DNA of 64,000 nt, from NCBI RefSeq assembly GCF_037975245.1, contig NC_092574.1, positions 14,166,713 to 14,230,712 of the forward strand. The letters run 5' to 3'. The translations under genes were made by a program, and so were the position numbers. This document shows, piece by piece, positions 42,826-56,500 of this stretch (positions are counted from its first letter, which is position 1; the number at the start of each line of letters is the position of its first letter). Under the pieces are notes generated by a model, which saw only the letters and a program-made list of their open reading frames with translations, searched no databases and was not told the DNA's origin. The stretch is from Apostichopus japonicus. Lineage: Eukaryota > Echinodermata > Holothuroidea > Aspidochirotida > Stichopodidae.

Positions 42826-44427
42826 ATGTGGTCCTTTTGGCGTTCCATACTTAGAGGCCTTTAGTCACCAAGCGGTGTACCAGTTCTAAGCAGGTAAACC
42901 GTGGTACTTTAGGCTAATCCACCCCTGTCCAGGCTTCTTACGGTTTCTCCGTCGAACAGTAACTATAGATCAGTTGTGATCTTGCATATGTTTACTGAGT
43001 AAGTTATGCTTAAACAAGACGGTAAACCACAACATGGTCTCATTGTTACGTTATCAGATAATATACTTCACTGTATTGGATGTCAGTAGCACGATTAGTC
43101 ATGGAGTCACTACGTCATAGAACCAAACACCTATTAATTGTGATAAAATTTCTGTTTAAGGGATCATCGGGCTTTTGATAGGCATTATTAAAATACCATG
43201 CATAACAATTTTGGCATGCAAACACAAAAGTCATTATAAAATATTGGCCGAACAAGATCTGATCCCCAATGATGATATTGTAAGGTAGGTAGGAACAGTG
43301 TTGGTACCGCCTATATTTTAAGTATAGTAGTTTTATTGTTATGCTAACCATACACCTGCATTTTTAAATATGTCTCTGGTAGTACATATTCCTTTCTGTA
43401 TGCCATATTGTATGACGATTTGCACTTGAGAGGCTCATATCCATCATTTGAGATCACCTAAATACGTTTTATCAGCATGCTATACTTAATAGAACGTCTG
43501 TATACAATTGCGGCTTCCAAACTATACCCTCCAAGCTCGACAAAAGTCCATACACTTTATGAGGGACCTAACTGGACGACCTCGTTTTAATAATAAAACC
43601 ATTGCCAACTTTCATCGCAGTATATCAAGACATGTAAAAGAAGTATAGAGGTTCAAGCAATGGAGGCAAGCCAAAGAATATAGATATTACTTCATATGCG
43701 TCTTTTCGATACACTGAAGGAAATTAAAAGCAAAAATTGTAAGCAGTAAGCTGAGAAATCAAGGCTGAGGCCAAAACCTTCTTCACAATTTGGATAGTTT
43801 TGTGTCTTTCGAGAATAGATGTGTCAATGTAACATGTTCGATTTACTTATTCATACGTAATGTAGGAACACTGTGCAATGTAAAACACTGTGGAGTAACG
43901 TTATCAGACGACATCTGTCGTCTGCTGTGCATCCAAAGCAGACCAAGGAAGGTATTGCAACACATAAAATCCCCTTTAATTTCCTACAAACGTGAGATCT
44001 CATTGGCTATTGGGAATGGACATTGCGGTCGTCAAAATTGCATATTGCACTATTACATAGCAGTGATATCTATTTTTGTAAAGAAAAGATGTAAAATAAC
44101 TTCTTAGTCTATAAATGCGAGTGTTCCTCATTTGTGGCTTTTCTAAAATTGCAACAGTGATGTTCGTTTACACTGTTTTTCATGACCAATCACGAAACTA
44201 GACCATACCTGCTTAGCACAGTGCATGCGGATAATGTAAACACTGTCCCCACACGTGAAGAGCCATGCGAGGAGGTACAGACACCGCAGACTAGCTGGAA
44301 ATTCCCTTTTCCCTGAGTTTCATTTTTTTAATTTTTTAACTTTCAGTGGCCTTCGCACAATGATCGCAGCCTCCATTTTATGTAGGGAATTTGCCATTTT
44401 AATATAGCTACAGTAGTACAATTCACA

Positions 44428-44547
44428 ATGAGACGTAATTACAATTACAAGACGGAACCTATCGACCAGTATCTCAGCTCCGTTGGGTTGTACAGGAAGA
44501 TAACAGCAAAGGATGGCTCTTGCCTATTTAGGGCTGTCGCAGAGCAG
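44428..44547 (+). CDS. OTUD4: OTUD4 exon 1: start and catalytic Cys loop
   Basis: 40 codons, phase 0. It begins [20 protein letters not shown] and ends with [20 protein letters not shown], nearly identical to human [20 protein letters not shown]. Donor CAG|GTACAT. The upstream 100 bp contains GCCATTTT, a YY1-like core (weak evidence), close to the start. Confidence 0.95.
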
Positions 44548-47500
44548 GTACATGAACTTAACATTAGGCTTACAGTATAGGTTAAACATTAGTTTTAGTT
44601 ATAGCCTGATATCAGCCTAACAGGCTTTCTTGGCATTCGCTTTACAAACTTTCTTGGCATATATATTGACATAGGTTAGACCTAGTATTATCATTGTCTG
44701 ACAAGTTTTTAAGCCGTTTTCGGTCTGAATAGACTTTTAATTTTAAGTTGCAAATGCTTAAGCCAGGTTAAAATTGCTATATATGCAGATTGGCAGACAA
44801 TTTTAAGCTATGTTTTCACAAGTGACAGTACAAAAACTGATCAAAGCTAATTTGGCTACAGTTCTGTCAGTATTGGTACCAATTCCACAGGATCGACATA
44901 GTATTAATTTCACTTTTCAGTCAGTCTTACCAAATCAGCAAGAAATGTCTAAGTTTTAGTGAAATGGATAGTAGCCTAGAGGTATTACTAGGGGATATTC
45001 TATTAACTTAACTGTAACTAACCAAGTTACAATTTAGATAGCCTCTTGAATAATTACAGCAGACCTTCCGAAGTCCAGAAATAGGAAGAGTGTCCCAGCC
45101 GGCACGAAATAAACATTATAACAATATCAGCGATGAAAACAAATTATGAAGGTTGTGACTCTCCAGTAAAGATTAGATTGGTGGCAAGTGTAATTTCCAA
45201 GGAAAACACATATTTCCTGTAGGTTATATGTTACACAGACGAGAGGGTGCTAAATAAACCTCTATATATCATGCAGCCACATTAAAATTGGTCATTTTTC
45301 TTTTCTTCGAAATCCTTAAAAAAGGCAGCGTCATCCATGACTCAGAGGGGTACACTGGAGGAATTACAGTACAAAAGAGTGAGGGTGACTATCGAAACAG
45401 CGAAAACTATTTTGATTGTATTGCATCACTACAAATTAATATCCTTCATTCCAAGAGTAAAACTATGTCAAGAATTCCTAAAATTTGATTAAAATCCAAA
45501 CTTTTGATAAAATGATGCAGCTCGCTTAAAGTTCAATGTAGTTTTATTCCTCCTTATGCATTTCAATCTTGAAAGTTTAAACAATGTTTTTATGGTATGC
45601 TGATGTACAAGAAATTTGTGTGACTCCTTACTCTGGGTAGTGTGTTTTACATGCAGTATATGTAACTGCACTGATAGACACTGTAGTTGCTGTGTTCGTA
45701 AGTCAATTTGTAACCACTTTTTCAATTGCAATCTTAATCTACTGTACACAGTCTTAGCTAAAATGGCCGAAATTACCATAATGATACAACGATACATTAA
45801 TATTGTATCTTGAGACACTTTCGTGGATTATTCTTCCCAATTAGCGGAATTATACAGTAAAATAAAACACATGCACAAAGTAAGGGATATTTTTCCTTAC
45901 TTTGAGCAGTTTGACTCCTGACCTTACAAGTATACATAGGTGTTTCTTTGGAGGGAATCTGGTCAAACTATTGAAAAGTAACATAGCTGGATGATAGAAC
46001 TTAACCGCAAAATCAGCCTCATCACCTCTATCTTGTTAAAGAACATCAATGCCAAAGACTAATTGCAAATTTATACCATCATACTATTGTTTAAGCCTAG
46101 TATATAAGCACACAAAGATGACCATGTACTTGTTTGCATAGATTTGGGAATATTTTTGTTATAATACTTGGATGCATGCAGGGGCAAATGTTTGACCTTG
46201 AAAAATGTAAACTAGGCTCTATGATGGCTGCATATTTTACATAATCAAGGACCTTTCAAGTAACACTTCTCTAGCAGAGAGAGCGGGTGTATGGACACAT
46301 ACTCTCCAGTCATATTCTCCACCGCCAGTTGATTACATAGCTCGATCTGTGCCAGAAAAATATTGTTCACTGTGTTGACTACAACGTTTTTCATTATTGT
46401 ATATTGCAGTCAAAGCATGCATGTGATTTGTATTGGTTTGACTGTTAATTTGAGCAACAAGAATTTGCCCAGGAAAGGTGTGTATCCACTTGGTTTGTGT
46501 TGAAACTTGAAAGTCACAGATGATTGCTTAAAACCAGGATCTGCCTTTGCAGGGGCTATCCAGACCCCTTTTGTACTTTGTACTTGCAATATGTACATAG
46601 AGTAGCCTGTTGGCAGCATGCAATGAAGCAGCACGCTAAAGTCAATGAAGTTTTGTCATGAATCTGACAACATAAAGTACTAATGCATGTACAGAAGGTT
46701 ACTGTCAACTTGTGTCAAGAGACATGACTCTGTGTATTACAACCATATGTATGATTTGAGTTGTGTGTTATTCATCGGAAGGTTGGTTCTTAAAAGATAC
46801 GGTTAATATGACTGGAATCTTTTCTGGGCAATTCAGTTAAAGTTTTGCCCTCAGTCTTGTAACAAGCCTGCAGTTCTATGTAAGCAATATGGTTGGTGTT
46901 TTGATAAAAAATGAAATATTAAAAGTGGTCAACTTAGGAAAACTTATACCAACTAGTCATTCCCCCCCCCCCCCAAAGTTTAATACATCATGTAATTTAT
47001 ACTCATCTCTCATATTTCTGTGAAGCCAATAGAGGTATGTCTGCAATGCAAAGTTAACATCATTAGCCTACAAATACTCAAGCATTACACTTCACAGAAG
47101 ATTGTACGCACGAATCAGAGCGAAATAGCAACATGTGGCGATACGTTAGCAACATGGACGTAAACTAATTTATCTTCTCCTTATTGGAGTACCTATGGCT
47201 ATCCCAAAAACATATAACCTACTTTACATGTTTCCACTGCAGGACAACCAAAATTGCAGCAGGACAACCAAAAATTGGTGAGCTGGTTGTTCTGGGGACA
47301 ACCACTTGAAATTTCTTAAATTTATACACTGATAGCTACTAGTTAACTGTAGTTGTTTTCTCAGCATTTTGTCACAAAGAGTGGGAGAGGTTGTTTTCAT
47401 TGGAAGGTTTGTGTGTGATGTTATGAGTTCTAGAGCCACCAACCGAGGGCAGGTTGTTGATACTTTGTTAGCATATGGTATTATACAGGGGTGAATGAAC

Positions 47501-50500
47501 TTTGGACCTGCAAATGGGTAAGAATTGCAAAACTGTACAATTCACAGCATGCAAATTCAAGCCAACAACATATCAGTTCAAAGCAGAGCTAAGCTTCACA
47601 AAATCTTTGAAAGTGTTCCCCTTTCAAAGGTATTGTAACCTTTGTAGGTTTTGACAAGCTTGTGTTATTGCACAGAGCATGGAGTAACAGTTTACAAGAC
47701 AAACAACAGTTTATCTGGAATATTTTTATGATCTGTTGTAAACATAGACTATATCGGATGGTTTTCTTGTATGGTGTGTGACATCTTCTCATCAGTTGTG
47801 TCAAAGTCTACTGAAGTGCAAAGTGCCTAAGTTCTACAGTAGTGAGTGGAGTTCAATGGTTCTTCCATGTCAGTGAAATAGAACACAATCTATGAAGTAT
47901 GCATGATATCGCTACAAGGATTCCTTCAGATATCAGTTTCCATGTATAAATTACAATACATCTATTGCAATTCTTTTTAATGGGACAATTTCAATTCAAA
48001 ATTGAAATCAAGTTTCCAATAGTACTGTGCAGTACTTAAAGTACTTGAACCAATGTTCACCTTATCTTCAAGAGTTCTCTCTATCTGCTTCCTTTTGGAC
48101 ATTTTTAGCATGTGTATGGGTGGGGGAGGGAATAAAAATAAGGGGGGATATTGGCTGCTGTGCCTTTTGGAGGCAAACTTTACTGTTTTGCAAATAGCTA
48201 CTGACCGCTAATCTGGGAATAAAATCCTCCAGTATCGCATGCTAAAATGTTGAAACTGCTTTACAGAAGTGAATAGATGTATATATTATTGCTAATAGTC
48301 GTAATCGATTCATCACCAGTAGTCGCGATTACACTTTGGAAGTTTGATTTAATCGACTACAAGCTAGCACTACACAAAACTTGCTTTTGAAAAATAGCCT
48401 AACCTATCAAAAACAACACTAAAGCAGTTTGTCAGCAAAAATCACAAAGTACTGGTTCTCACAATGCTACACTAGCACTGTGCTGTGTTAAAAATCGGCA
48501 AGCACCTGCCCCCGTTATATTTGCTTGTCAGTATATTATATCGCTTGTTCTGCAGTGCAACATTCAGTCCTAGCAATGTTTAATCCTTGCGCCTAATCGC
48601 AAATTCATAAGTTATAGATCTTTTGCGATTGCCAAAGTATTAGTCATGTCTTCAAACATGTTTACATTTACTTCATTACTAGCCTGGCTCACATAAATTA
48701 TCGGATGTCTGATCGAGTATGTCGATTGCAGTGTAGTTTAATTTCAATGAGCAAAATATGTGCCTGCTAAATATTGCACTAGGCTAGAGCCTAGCCTAGA
48801 ATGTTGAATGTCCTACAGAAAACTCTTGCATACTAATCATCACACCACTACAAGGTGTTACATCTATTCATTGTTTGCACATTTGCTTTTATTAGTGCTA
48901 GTAGTTGTAGTAGCCTCGTAGATTCATTCTTAAGTTTTTTATTTATTATGAAGGATTTTAAGCACGTTTTAGATTGAAAATTGTTCACAGTTTTAGTTGG
49001 GTAGATGTTTTAACATGATTTAGACAACACACATTAAGACACTTTAAAAAGAAAATAAAGACTGCACCATGAAGAAAGATTTGTTTTGACTGTATTTTGG
49101 CAATGTAAAAATGACAGTGATGACGTCATAACTGTGACCGAGTAATCACCGTAATCACGAGAAGAGCTATGCGATTAGTCGACTACAAAGGAAAGAGTTG
49201 ATTTTCAGCACTAGTATATGTCAAAAGATGCATAGCAGTTTTTAGTACACAAGAATGTGTTTTATAAGAGACAAAATTCAGGGTCTACAAAAATTGCTAC
49301 AAAAAGTTGGAAACTAAAGTATTCCCTGATAATCAATTCTGTTAATGGGAATTGAGGTGAGTGTGGCACAATTTGTAGACAAAAGTGTTGTGGATGTTAA
49401 AAGCGTGCATCGAGTCTTACAATGTTACTAGTTTTCTTGTAACCTCTACATACCTTACATATTATTGAAGTAAGAAACAACATACTGCATTTCATTCATT
49501 ATATCCATAACTGAGACCAATTGTGATACAGGGACAATACCTACAGTAAACATTAAAGTATTTCAAACTGTTGTGAATGTAAAGTTTGACCTTGTTTGAG
49601 CATGTTGAATTCTTGACACAAATTGAACAGAACTATTGCCATTATAGTAAGTACCATTGATCATGGACTTTGGAGTTACTCTCGACTTTGTATCCCAGCC
49701 AGTACAATAGATCTAGACTACTAGTCTCGCGTGTTCTAATACATAGGTGTCAGTGCTTGTACAAAACAGTTGGTGACTCATAGGCTAATGAATCCTAAGG
49801 GTTAGGAAAGATGTTTTTCCCCATTTTTAGTCCTATTTGATGATATGTGATATTTGATGATGCAAACTTACATTGTTCATGTGTTCATATTTCATTTGCC
49901 AGAGGCAAAGGAATCTATGCAATGGTGATGGCTGTGTGTATATATGTATGTGACACTTGTGTGTAAAAGCGATAACTCAAAAAGTTAATGATGGATTAAC
50001 TTCATACTTGTATGTGGATCCGTCTTATTGAGTACGAGAAGCCTATTGTTTTCTCTGTAGTTCAATGATCAAACTTTGTGAACAAGATACATCTATCTTT
50101 AACTTCATACTTAGTATGTAGATCCAACTTGGTGAGTTAAAGAATCCTGTTGAAATTGGTAGAGGTCAAAGGTCACATGAGGTCAACAGGCATCAAATGC
50201 TGAAAACCATTTAAACATGATAATCCAAAATTGAAGCTACAAGTATTCTGTGAATTCTGCAAATTTATGACTTTCTTTTGGTGAACATAGTTTGGTTAAA
50301 ATTCAGTTCAGTTATAGTTCTGTGAAGGGGCTCTATAGGCCTTCAACGAAACATACTGGGCATCCAGGTAATGAAATCTGCTTCATAGTGCATACACTAT
50401 AAAATATGTCTATAGGCAGACTTCTTTCTGGATATTGAAACATTTTGGTTTAAAATTCTATGTTGTAAAATCCTTATCAGTGAATTACATGGTTGATGCC

Positions 50501-53500
50501 CACAAGGGGTTGATATAAATCTTTTCTGGTTCTCACTTAATTCTTTGACAATTTAACTAACTTGCTCTAAATATATTAGTATGATAGTTATTTGAATTTT
50601 GAGCAAAAGTTCTGTATTTCAAGGAATCACAAGCTAGCTGGCATGTTGGGTCCTTCTATTCTTGTCCAGCAGGCAAGAGCATACCCCACCAACTCCCTCG
50701 CCTGTCTTCCACCTTGCCACCTGACTGCTATCCTGTCCTTTTTCCTACAGGAGTACCAGAGTAAATTTGTAATGGTAATCCGGTCATTCGAGACGACCAA
50801 AGTTCTGTTCGGACAACCAAAGTCAGTAGTGGAGGTTGTCCAGCAGACGACTAGTGGTTGACCTTTAAATTTAGATTGCATTGTAACTATATGTACCCCA
50901 AAATTCAGTAGGTGAAATGATAAATTGCTATCACCCCCAAAGTACATGTTCTATTCACCAGCATACGGTACACATCTCTCCTACAGTGTACATATTGGTC
51001 ATGGACTCATGGTTATTTTGCTACATCTTTTATGACAATGAAAGTTGCTGTTCAGACAACCAAAATGTAAGGTCCGGTTTTCCGAAGGAAAAGCAGAAAG
51101 AATCCTGTTTCCCTGAGTACATTCGGGAGGGTTGGTGTAGACTGTATATTGGGTTTACCACTATATATACTGCACGATATTTACAATGTGCCTTCTTATT
51201 CATTTTCTCTCCAGATGTTTTACACTCAAGTTTTTCATTATGCAGTGAGGGAGGCTTGCATCAGTTTTATGTCACATCATCGTGAGCAATTTGAACCTGT
51301 AAGTTCCTTTGTATAAATTTGTAGTTTTTAAGGGTGGTCCTTAGCTCTGCAATATGGGCATTCATATATATTATAATACATACTATAAATCTCATTTATT
51401 TGAGAATTTAAGATGTAAAAATATGCTTAAGTAATTAATATCTAGCAAATATTTTCTTCTGTTTATTTTACTTGTAAATTTTCAAATCTCTTTTCAAAAT
51501 TCAAGTTCTTTGATTTGTTCCATTTCACAGTTTATCCCAGGATCTTTTGATCACTACCTTTATCACTTAAAGAACCCCAAGGTAAGTTACATTAAAACTT
51601 GGCATGGAGGTTAAATATCTGTTTATTTCAGTCATTTCAGGCATATCAAAACCACTGGACCAAGTCTCCTGTTCCCCCATATCAGGGCATTTGTGCTCTC
51701 AATTCCTGATATTTCATTTTCGTTAATCATATAAATCATTTTTTTGGCTTGCTTCCTTGTCAGGAGACTTTTAAACAGAAAAGTCAAGCTAAATAAGTCT
51801 ATCAGCCCATCAAACAAAAATCTAAGCAAAAACCTGTGCAGGTCAAAACTTGTAATAAAGCAGAATTTGGCTTAAGATGATTGGATTGCAATTTGCGGGT
51901 ATTGTTGACGTTCCTTCTTTTTCTTTACTCTTGTGTGAACTACTTTTAATTCAATTTCAAAATACACAGTGCTTCTGATTCTATGCAGAATTATTCAAAC
52001 TTGTTGCATGCATAAGACTTGTCATCACCTAAAAACCATAACCAGACATTCTAACAGCTATTAATTGAATTTCAATTGTTTCACAATATTTTGTTGTTTT
52101 AACATTGTTTTAGTGTAAATCACTTCACAAATTTTTCTCCGTGAATTAAATTGTCAATACAAAGAAAGAAAAGAAAGAAAACATGGTAGAAATTTTAAAA
52201 TGTTGAAACAGTTTTATGAATTAAACTACTTGAAGCCAAATATCCTCACCACAGGTCACCACTAAGCACTGCATATATTGTATCTTCATACCTACTACTG
52301 ACTCTGGAGCAATGCAATATGGATATATATTAACTAGTTTTCCTAAACTTAAATGATGATCACTTTTTGTTTTCAATGTTTTCTACAGGAATGGGCTGGT
52401 CAAGTTGAAATAAGTGCATTGTCTCTCTTATACAAGTAAGTATTAATTCCATTAACATACTTCAAATTTAATATGAACATCCAATTTCGATGTACTGTGC
52501 AGTATTATGCTATGCTCAGGGAACTATAAATATAAGCAGATATAAACTAATTGTAATTTTTACTTTCATTATATTCCATCCTAAGAGTTTTATTACTAAT
52601 CCCCTTACTGTACACCCGTTGTTTGTCATATATGCAAATGTCTTTGAATTAAATTTAAGTTGCATATACAGTATTGTTTATATTTGATGAAATCTACAGG
52701 AAACGTAAGTTATATGTCCATACAGTACAAACATATCACATTTAGCGTCTTGAATGTTTACTCACGTACTATTTATTGTGCGATATATATACCTGCAAAA
52801 ATATAAAATAGGTGAATCAAACTAACCTAAAGGACAGCTGGATTATTTTGTGGTTTGGTTTTGGTCTGCTTGGTCTACCTGTTGCACTGTGCAAACAAAG
52901 TGAACTTATACACAATGTTCACTGCATGTGGTTTCCAAAAGATAGGGAAGTAAGAACTGAGTTTTGAGTCCAGTTTGTTGAGTTTGGTGCAGGGCCATGT
53001 GGTATCAACAGTATTTAATAATACCCATATTGTTTGAGTGCTTTGTCACAGTAGTTATAATCAAGTAAAAAACAGAGTAACCTTACAGTAGTTTAGTAAA
53101 ATTAGTTGAAGTATATCATGGAGACTGGATCAATCTACTTCACAATTATTATTTTTTGCTGTTTTCTTGTGTTTATTTAGATGTAGTATGCATTTTAAGT
53201 ATTAATACAAGTTGACTGAACACTTGTAAAATGTTCTTAACACTTGTTATGCATATATAACTGATAATCTTGTTGTAATTGTCTGCATCAGCTCAGGTAG
53301 TTCCCTAATAGTACATTTTGTGAAGCTGATTATTGCAATTTCTTGTTAGTTACACACTCTCTTTCTGGTCAGAATACTTTTTTTGCATTAAATGTACTGA
53401 TGTTGACATTCACATAGTGAGAAACCTAATTTGGTTGGTGTGTTTAGTGTGTTGGTACTCTTAGATGCAAAATGGATGAAAAAGATGTTGAAGAATTTTG

Positions 53501-56500
53501 AACTGTTTAGGGGTGTACGGTATATTTGTGTTATATATTTATGAACTGAACACTAGCATTTTTTGTAATATTCTGCTTGGCAGTGGTGGGCAGGCTCTCA
53601 CTGTGTTTTTTATGGGGGAGGCTGTAGTCCCCCCCCCCCCTCCAGAAGCATACATGATTGTGCCCCTGATGAAGAAATGTTGGTAATGGTTTAGTCACTT
53701 TAGTCAGTTTTCATCTTGTTCTGATCGAAAGTTGGTACAGTCAAAATATTGCAAAATACTGACCATCATGAAATGTAAAATTCTAGATGTAATATACTGG
53801 TACCTAGAAGAAGAATTGTGGCTATTGTATTAATTTTTTGATTTGTAATTTATCAGAGGATGCAACAGATTTTATTTTGTTCTTGACCAGAAAGTTTTCT
53901 ATTCTCTTGCAGGAGGGATTTTCTTATCTATCAGTTTCCAGGAAAACCGCCATCAGACGTCACACAGAACGGATTTGATAAAAGGATAATGCTTTGCTTT
54001 TCACATGGAAATCACTATGATAGTGTTTTCACAAAGACATTTCAGCAGAATGCTGCTGTATGCCAAGGTAACTCATGACTATGCATGTGAATCCTGTATA
54101 TGCATATTAACTTCTGCATGAATTATGGCTTATGAATATGCATGTTATTGTCCACTTACATCACAAACCTCACTAATCTCTAGATACACAAGCAGTTTGC
54201 CTAAAATTAAGAGATCAAAAGTTTCTTTTTCGTGTGGATTTAGAGCCATTGTAAGAAACATTATTGTTAAAGGAGGCACAAACCCAACCATATAGGATCA
54301 TGTGATTAAGATGACTCATGCAAAAAACTTCCCATTACAACTAAATTTGTTATGTTTTCTTTATTTATTGCAAAGTTGATTGTTTGAGTGGAAGGGTTTT
54401 GCAAATGTTGACCCAAAACTAAGGAATCTTGTAACATGACCTAATGATGACAATGGTTTCATTGTCAACACTTTTTACAATCTACCTTGTACATATGTAG
54501 AGAAAAAATTGAAGTCTGTATGTATTTTAAACCCTCCTGCAAGCAGGAACTCGCGAAGAAGCCATCATTGGCTTATCAAAGCCACCAGCTGACCAAAGTC
54601 AGTCTCTTAGATTCATATTTAACGTCCATGATTTTGTCAATTGTCAACAACTCTGTAACTAGACGACATACATAAATCTTGGAGTGACTCAAACTCGGGA
54701 CCTTATGATTGAAAGGCACCGTAAAAGTAAAAGTAAAGGTTTCAGTTCCTACTAGCACTTTGACATCACAGATTCACTAAATGACAGCTCTCAGACATGA
54801 CTTGTATTCTTCAAAACGAAACAAGAGTCTCCTTAGCTGTTTGGGGGTAATCTTCTCCTCACAGCATATAGCCAAAGATGATTGTTGGGTTTGTGTCTCA
54901 TTTTACTTCATCATTGGTGTGTTTCTCTTTGAGATGGAGCATTTTATTATCATTAATTGTATTCTTCTGGTGGGAAGGAATTGGACAATTTCAGGAACAA
55001 CAAAAATACTCTATACTATTAGATTGAAACTCCATCTCAAAAGTTTGTTCAAAACTCTAGATATGGTTGTTTGAAGATAATTTAGTTTTTGCTTGATAAA
55101 CTCTATATACTTCACAAAGTGGAACATTGTAGGTTGTCTGTAATGTCATATTGCATGTTTTTGAAACACTTTCCTTCCTTTTATAGTCTTGTTTGTTTAT
55201 TTGTCCTTGATTCATATTGTCGTTATCGTCGTCGTGGGAGTGTGAATTCAAAGCTTTATGACGATTTATAATAATTTTTAGTGAATATTGCTTTCATCTG
55301 TGGGTAAATGAATTAGCCAAGACATTTTGAACTCATTTGCCATGATGATGTCACTCCCTCTGCTTCTGCCAGATACATTCAACGTGTTATCAAACTTTGG
55401 TTTATGTAAGTTTATGCAGAAGAACTATGACATGAAAATAGTAAAAAATATTGAAACAGTTAACATTTACCACAAGAGTTTTCCTTTTGTGATCATCTAA
55501 CAGTAGCTACAAGTGGAAACTTTTTACTATTGTTGTTTGTTTATTTCTTCCAATAAATCACAATGATGTCAATTTCTTAATACATAGTTAAAGCAATGAG
55601 GCAGTGCGACCAGAAGTAAAAAAATTTATGGAAAATAAGTAAACATTTTAAGCATTATATCTTTTTTGTCCCTTCCTGTATTGTGATTGTCATCTCTCTT
55701 CCATGACTTTTATGTTGCACAACTTGTTACCAGAATTGTTTCATGCTCTTCGCTGTCTCTTTCTTTTTACTTAATACAGCTGTACTATATGAGATTTTAT
55801 ATAAGGAAGTCTTTAAGGTGCCGAAAGAAGCTGATCAGGCAGTAGACATACTCAGGGAATCAGCATCTGAACCTGCTGAAATGGTAAATAACAAACTCTT
55901 GTAAGGATAGTAGAAGATGGAGGAGGGGGTGGGGTGAAATTCATTATCTTAGATTGTCTTATTGCAGCCATCCCAAACCTTGACAGTTTCCCAGAATGTT
56001 TAATACTTTCTGCTAACCTCCCTTTTTTATTAAAATTTTAAATGAAAAAAAAAAATGATATGTGTTCTTGCTTTCTCCAGTATCAAATGCTTAATCATGT
56101 GCTCTATTAGTAACCTTTTGAAAATGTGTCTTAAAGGTATGTGCAATTGCCCATGAATAGTTTATAAACTTTATCATTTGGTTTGGATGTTGAGCATTGA
56201 TAACATTTTTAAGCTCATTGTTAATTTCAAGTTACTAAAATTGCTGTGTATTTACTCCAGCTTAATGTAGACTTTTATGTACAGAACATCACATAACAGA
56301 CATTATCTTAGATTGTCTTATTGCAGCCATCCCAAACCTTGACAGTTTCCCAGAATGTTTAATACTTTCTGCTAACCTCCCTTTTTTATTAAAATTTTAA
56401 ATGAAAAAAAAAAATGATATGTGTTCTTGCTTTCTCCAGTATCAAATGCTTAATCATGTGCTCTATTAGTAACCTTTTGAAAATGTGTCTTAAAGGTATG

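Larger units (their letters stand above)
37591..44427. other. Intergenic region between divergent BRCA2 and OTUD4
   Basis: Holds the polypurine tract, MITE cluster, hairpin, complete MITE and 22-bp minisatellite. BRCA2's untranslated first exon may lie near 39031-39080 on the minus strand (GTGAGT donor), which is inference. No coding gene is supported; the GC-rich patch at 41160-41385 is unexplained. Confidence 0.5.
44548..51214. other. OTUD4: OTUD4 intron 1
   Basis: 6.7 kb. Contains repeat C (49893) and repeat B (50640), with related GACAACCA text near 47236. No internal exon seen. Confidence 0.55.
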
